A stretch of 7,825 nt of DNA from Methanothrix sp. (GTDB lineage: Archaea; Halobacteriota; Methanosarcinia; Methanotrichales; Methanotrichaceae). The notes under the pieces were generated by a model. The model had not been told where the DNA came from, ran no database searches, and was given only the letters and a program-made list of their open reading frames with translations. Shown in pieces: positions 5,800 to 7,825 of the stretch; position 1 is the first letter of the stretch; every line of letters starts with the position of its first letter. The position numbers were made by a program, and so were the translations under genes. The stretch lies in NCBI GenBank assembly GCA_028679775.1, contig JAJRAX010000176.1, forward strand, positions 1 to 7,825, in the 5' to 3' direction.

Positions 5800-6854
5800 T
5801 AAAGGATAGCTATTATGTCAGATGGCCCGGCCCGTCTCACAATGCTGGAAAGAGGGGACACAGATCCCCACAGGTTATTCGAATTTTTGTTCAGGACCAT
5901 CACTTTAGCCTCTTTTCCTTCCAGAATGGAGCCCAGCCTCTGATCGAGCCCAATTATCTTAGCACCGTTTAGCGTGCACATCTTAAATACCTGTCTATCG
6001 TCATGCAGCAGAACCTTGTTGAGAAGATGCATCTCTTCAAACATATCAGGAGAGTTTAACATGACGTTATCCGTTCCAACTGCCACGCTGATGCCTTGGT
6101 GCACCATCATCTTCACATCAGGCAGACCTGCACCGGTCATGAGATTGGATCTGGGACACACAACCACAGGGATGCCGGCCCTGGATACAGATTTCAGGTC
6201 ATCCTCCTTCGCCCGGCTCAGGTGAACCAGAAAATCCGGCTGAAGGGTCAAGGCGCTCAGTATGTCATCCCTTCCGGCCTCACCTGCATGAATTCCCACT
6301 GCCTGACCGGCTCTCCGAGCCTGCGCCACTAGAGCACCAACGACCTCCTCCGAGAGATCACGGGTGCTGCTAATTCCTAGCCCCCAGCAGCTTTTTGGTG
6401 CGTCCTTCTGACCGGCTCCTGGCCGCCCCAGAATGCGTGCGAGAAGAGGCATTCCCTCGAGGGCCTCCACCAGCATGGCCACGCCCTCAGCTCCGCCCTC
6501 CCGAAAATCGACAAACGCGCAAGTACCTGTGGCCACCATCTGCTCAAGGCTTCGTCTCATGCCCTCCACGATTCGGGCCCGCGGCGTATCTCCCAGCATT
6601 TTTGACTTCAGTCCCCCAGGACCGACCAGATCGGATAGCGGAAGATACGGTGGATCCTTGAAGGCCGAGTCGCCCAGATGGACGTGCGCGTTCACAAAGC
6701 GCGGGCAGACCAGCCCCTCAAAGTCGGCATCAACATGCTCTCTGCCAAACTCACGGATGATGCCATCTCTGATGCTGATGTAGCCCTCCTCGGCAGAAAA
6801 ATCATCGCCATAGATGATGGTTCCCTGAATCAGGATCTCACGCGATCGAGGCAT
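5799..6854 (-). CDS. Amidohydrolase-superfamily protein, probable deaminase of unknown substrate
   Basis: A 351-residue metal-dependent hydrolase with the superfamily ligands in order: HVH at His57 and His59 (FVNAHVHLGD), His189 in GIHAGE, His211 in LVHLSR, and Asp262 in VGTDN. The HAGE motif (Glu192) is the one that supplies the catalytic glutamate in adenosine-deaminase-type enzymes. CPRSN at 233-237 is typical of the TRZ/ATZ and cytosine-deaminase-like branch. A deaminase is therefore more likely than an amidase or dihydroorotase. It is shorter than the roughly 420-residue MTA/SAH deaminases. N- and C-terminal beta-sandwich parts frame the barrel (GYISIRDGII near 24, LGSILEGKEAKVMVLN at 307-322). 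It opens an operon with uspA and the CBS protein, and is divergent from arfC across 115 nt, hence the idea that it might act on a flavin/F420 pyrimidine. The substrate cannot be read from sequence. Confidence 0.87.
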   Translation of the reverse strand: MPRSREILIQGTIIYGDDFSAEEGYISIRDGIIREFGREHVDADFEGLVCPRFVNAHVHLGDSAFKDPPYLPLSDLVGPGGLKSKMLGDTPRARIVEGMRRSLEQMVATGTCAFVDFREGGAEGVAMLVEALEGMPLLARILGRPGAGQKDAPKSCWGLGISSTRDLSEEVVGALVAQARRAGQAVGIHAGEAGRDDILSALTLQPDFLVHLSRAKEDDLKSVSRAGIPVVVCPRSNLMTGAGLPDVKMMVHQGISVAVGTDNVMLNSPDMFEEMHLLNKVLLHDDRQVFKMCTLNGAKIIGLDQRLGSILEGKEAKVMVLNKNSNNLWGSVSPLSSIVRRAGPSDIIAIL

Positions 6855-6875
6855 AGACTGAAATGGTCCGGCAAC

Positions 6876-6883
6876 CTATTTAG
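6876..6883 (-). promoter_or_regulatory. TATA-like element of the amidohydrolase-uspA-CBS operon
   Basis: The minus strand reads CTAAATAG, centred 26 nt before the ATG at 6854, the classical archaeal box A distance for transcription starting at the start codon. No Shine-Dalgarno sequence lies near the ATG. A GAGGAG just upstream of the box is too far away to serve. Confidence 0.45.
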
Positions 6884-6941
6884 CTCCTCTTTGACAGACA
6901 AATTAAGCGGTTCCTCGCCATTATTGATGAAGAAATCGCGA

Positions 6942-6951
6942 AGAAATAAAG
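6942..6951 (+). promoter_or_regulatory. TATA-like element of arfC
   Basis: AGAAATAAAG lies about 24 nt before the ATG at 6970. The second copy of a GAAGAAAT direct repeat (6929-6936 and 6940-6947, period 11) overlaps it. The spacing would place transcription start at about 6972, close to or just inside the ATG, which bears on the choice of arfC start. Confidence 0.35.
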
Positions 6952-6969
6952 AAGATCTGAAAACCAAAG

Positions 6970-7680
6970 ATGATCCAAGGTGTAAAAACTTTGAAGAGGC
7001 CTTTTGTATTCATAAACAGCGCCATGAGCGCAGACGGCAAGATCAGCTCTGTAGAGCGCACTCAGGTCAGGATCTCCGGAAAGGCGGATCTCGCCAGAGT
7101 GGACGCTCTCCGGGCTCGTAGCGATGCAGTCATGGTCGGCGCAGGAACGGTTCTGGCCGATGACCCCGGCCTGAGGATCAAGTCCGAAGATTTCCGCAGG
7201 GAGAGGCTGGAGAAGGGGCTCTCGGAAAATCCGCTGAGAATCGTAGCCGACAGCCGAGCGAGAACGCCCGCTACAGCCAAAATACTGGGCGAGGGGTGCC
7301 TGCTGGCCGTGGCCGAATCTGCCCCGCAGGAGAGGCTGGATTGTCTCGTCCAAAGGTGTGAGATAATCGTATGCGGAAGAGAGAGTGTTGATCTCAATGA
7401 GCTGTTCGCTCGGCTCGCCCAGCGGGGCGTTGAGCGGATAATGGTGGAGGGGGGAGCTACGCTCAACTGGTCGCTCATCAATCTCGGCCTGGTGGATGAG
7501 ATTTATGTCTACGTTGGGGCCACAATCATCGGTGGAGAGAGGGCGCCCACGCTCGTGGATGGAGAAGGTTTCCGAAAAAATTTTCCGCGGCTCATGCTAA
7601 GCTCAGTGCAGCAGTTGGACGAAGGAGTTCTCCTCAAGTGGACGCCGACAGTGCCGACGTCATCAGACAAGAGGCCCTGA
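6970..7680 (+). CDS. arfC: 2,5-diamino-6-ribosylamino-4(3H)-pyrimidinone 5'-phosphate reductase (archaeal RibD-reductase family)
   Basis: Reduces the ribosyl side chain to ribityl with NAD(P)H, an early step shared by riboflavin and coenzyme F420 synthesis. Archaea and fungi do this before deamination, bacteria after it. The RibD C-terminal fold is clear over the 236 residues: FINSAMSADGKISS at 14-27, RARSDAVMVGAGTVLADDP at 48-66, NPLRIVADSRART at 87-99, the nucleotide-binding VEGGATLNWSLI at 159-170, and IIGGERAPTLVDGEG at 186-200. There is no N-terminal zinc deaminase domain, so this is the stand-alone reductase. Two starts are possible: the ATG given, or a TTG at 6991-6993 with AAGGTG eight nt upstream, giving MKRPFVFINS, which matches the family's N-terminus well. 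It is divergent from the amidohydrolase operon and ends 4 nt from the convergent uspA. Confidence 0.9.
   Translation: MIQGVKTLKRPFVFINSAMSADGKISSVERTQVRISGKADLARVDALRARSDAVMVGAGTVLADDPGLRIKSEDFRRERLEKGLSENPLRIVADSRARTPATAKILGEGCLLAVAESAPQERLDCLVQRCEIIVCGRESVDLNELFARLAQRGVERIMVEGGATLNWSLINLGLVDEIYVYVGATIIGGERAPTLVDGEGFRKNFPRLMLSSVQQLDEGVLLKWTPTVPTSSDKRP
6977..6982 (+). promoter_or_regulatory. Possible ribosome binding site for an alternative TTG start of arfC
   Basis: AAGGTG lies eight nt before the TTG at 6991-6993. If used, ArfC starts seven codons later than annotated, right where family similarity begins, with a leader of about 20 nt from the predicted transcription start. Confidence 0.35.
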
Positions 7681-7684
7681 AGAA

Positions 7685-7825
7685 TCAATCTCGCTTGACA
7701 ACGAGGACAGGGATCTTTGAGCTTCTCACCACCTTGTCGGCAACGCTGCCCAAAAGGAAACGATCCAGCCCCGTGGCACCCATTCCGCCCATAACTATGA
7801 GGCCGATTCCCTCTTCTTCCGAGAC
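7685..7825 (-). CDS. Universal stress protein, UspA family, C-terminal part only (cut by the right edge)
   Basis: The minus strand is open from the edge to a TGA at 7685-7687, giving 46 residues. [20 protein letters not shown] carries the intact ATP signature G-2x-G-9x-G-S, and the usual [12 protein letters not shown] ending follows. It is a paralogue of the uspA at 5352-5789 and shares a 42-nt stretch with it at 5 mismatches. The N-terminus and promoter lie outside the window. It converges on arfC with only 4 nt between the stop codons, so no separate terminator fits between them. Confidence 0.9.
   Translation of the reverse strand, partial: VSEEEGIGLIVMGGMGATGLDRFLLGSVADKVVRSSKIPVLVVKRD

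Noticed and set aside
6678..7353. Plus open frame across the divergent region and minus open frame opposite arfC
   Set aside because: Both overlap strongly supported genes (amidohydrolase, arfC) and cross their promoters without any domain of their own.
1..7825. CRISPR array, tRNA, rRNA or riboswitch
   Set aside because: No regularly spaced repeats, cloverleaf-like segment or known aptamer core was seen on either strand; nearly all of the window is coding.

Overview
The window looks like the chromosome of a methanogenic euryarchaeon, most likely of the Methanosarcinales and plausibly Methanothrix-like (inference). The support is a homocitrate synthase of the AksA type (coenzyme B side-chain synthesis), the archaeal-type pyrimidine reductase shared by riboflavin and F420 synthesis, a cobyric acid synthase (cobamides), a Dph6-like ATP pyrophosphatase (diphthamide is made only in archaea and eukaryotes), UspA and multi-CBS proteins of archaeal style, and AT-rich TATA-like elements about 24-30 nt before first genes that have no Shine-Dalgarno sequence. 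The species cannot be fixed from the sequence alone.

Layout. Positions 1-291, at the left edge, hold no intact gene. They contain the first codons of an IS200/IS605-type TnpB on the minus strand, broken by an in-frame TAA, and an unexplained open stretch just behind aksA. From 292 to 6854 six intact genes lie on the minus strand. In transcription order they are an amidohydrolase, uspA and a four-CBS-domain protein (tightly packed, an evident operon), then cobQ/cbiP, then a fusion of a Dph6-like N-type ATP pyrophosphatase with a class I glutamine amidotransferase, then aksA. The last three are each preceded by a short gap with its own TATA-like element. At 6855-6969 a 115-nt divergent intergenic region separates the amidohydrolase from arfC on the plus strand. 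arfC converges, with only 4 nt between stop codons, on a second uspA whose 3' end enters the window at the right edge.

How the genes fit together. Much of the window concerns methanogen cofactors: coenzyme B (aksA), cobamide (cobQ) and flavin/F420 (arfC). The two observations most worth following are the ATP pyrophosphatase-glutaminase fusion, which looks like a glutamine-dependent diphthamide synthetase with the domain order of GMP synthetase reversed, and the deaminase-like amidohydrolase (HAGE motif) lying divergent to arfC. The latter is a candidate for the pyrimidine deaminase step that follows ArfC, for which I know of no firmly assigned archaeal enzyme. Uspa-CBS coupling and a second uspA suggest a stress or energy-sensing component.
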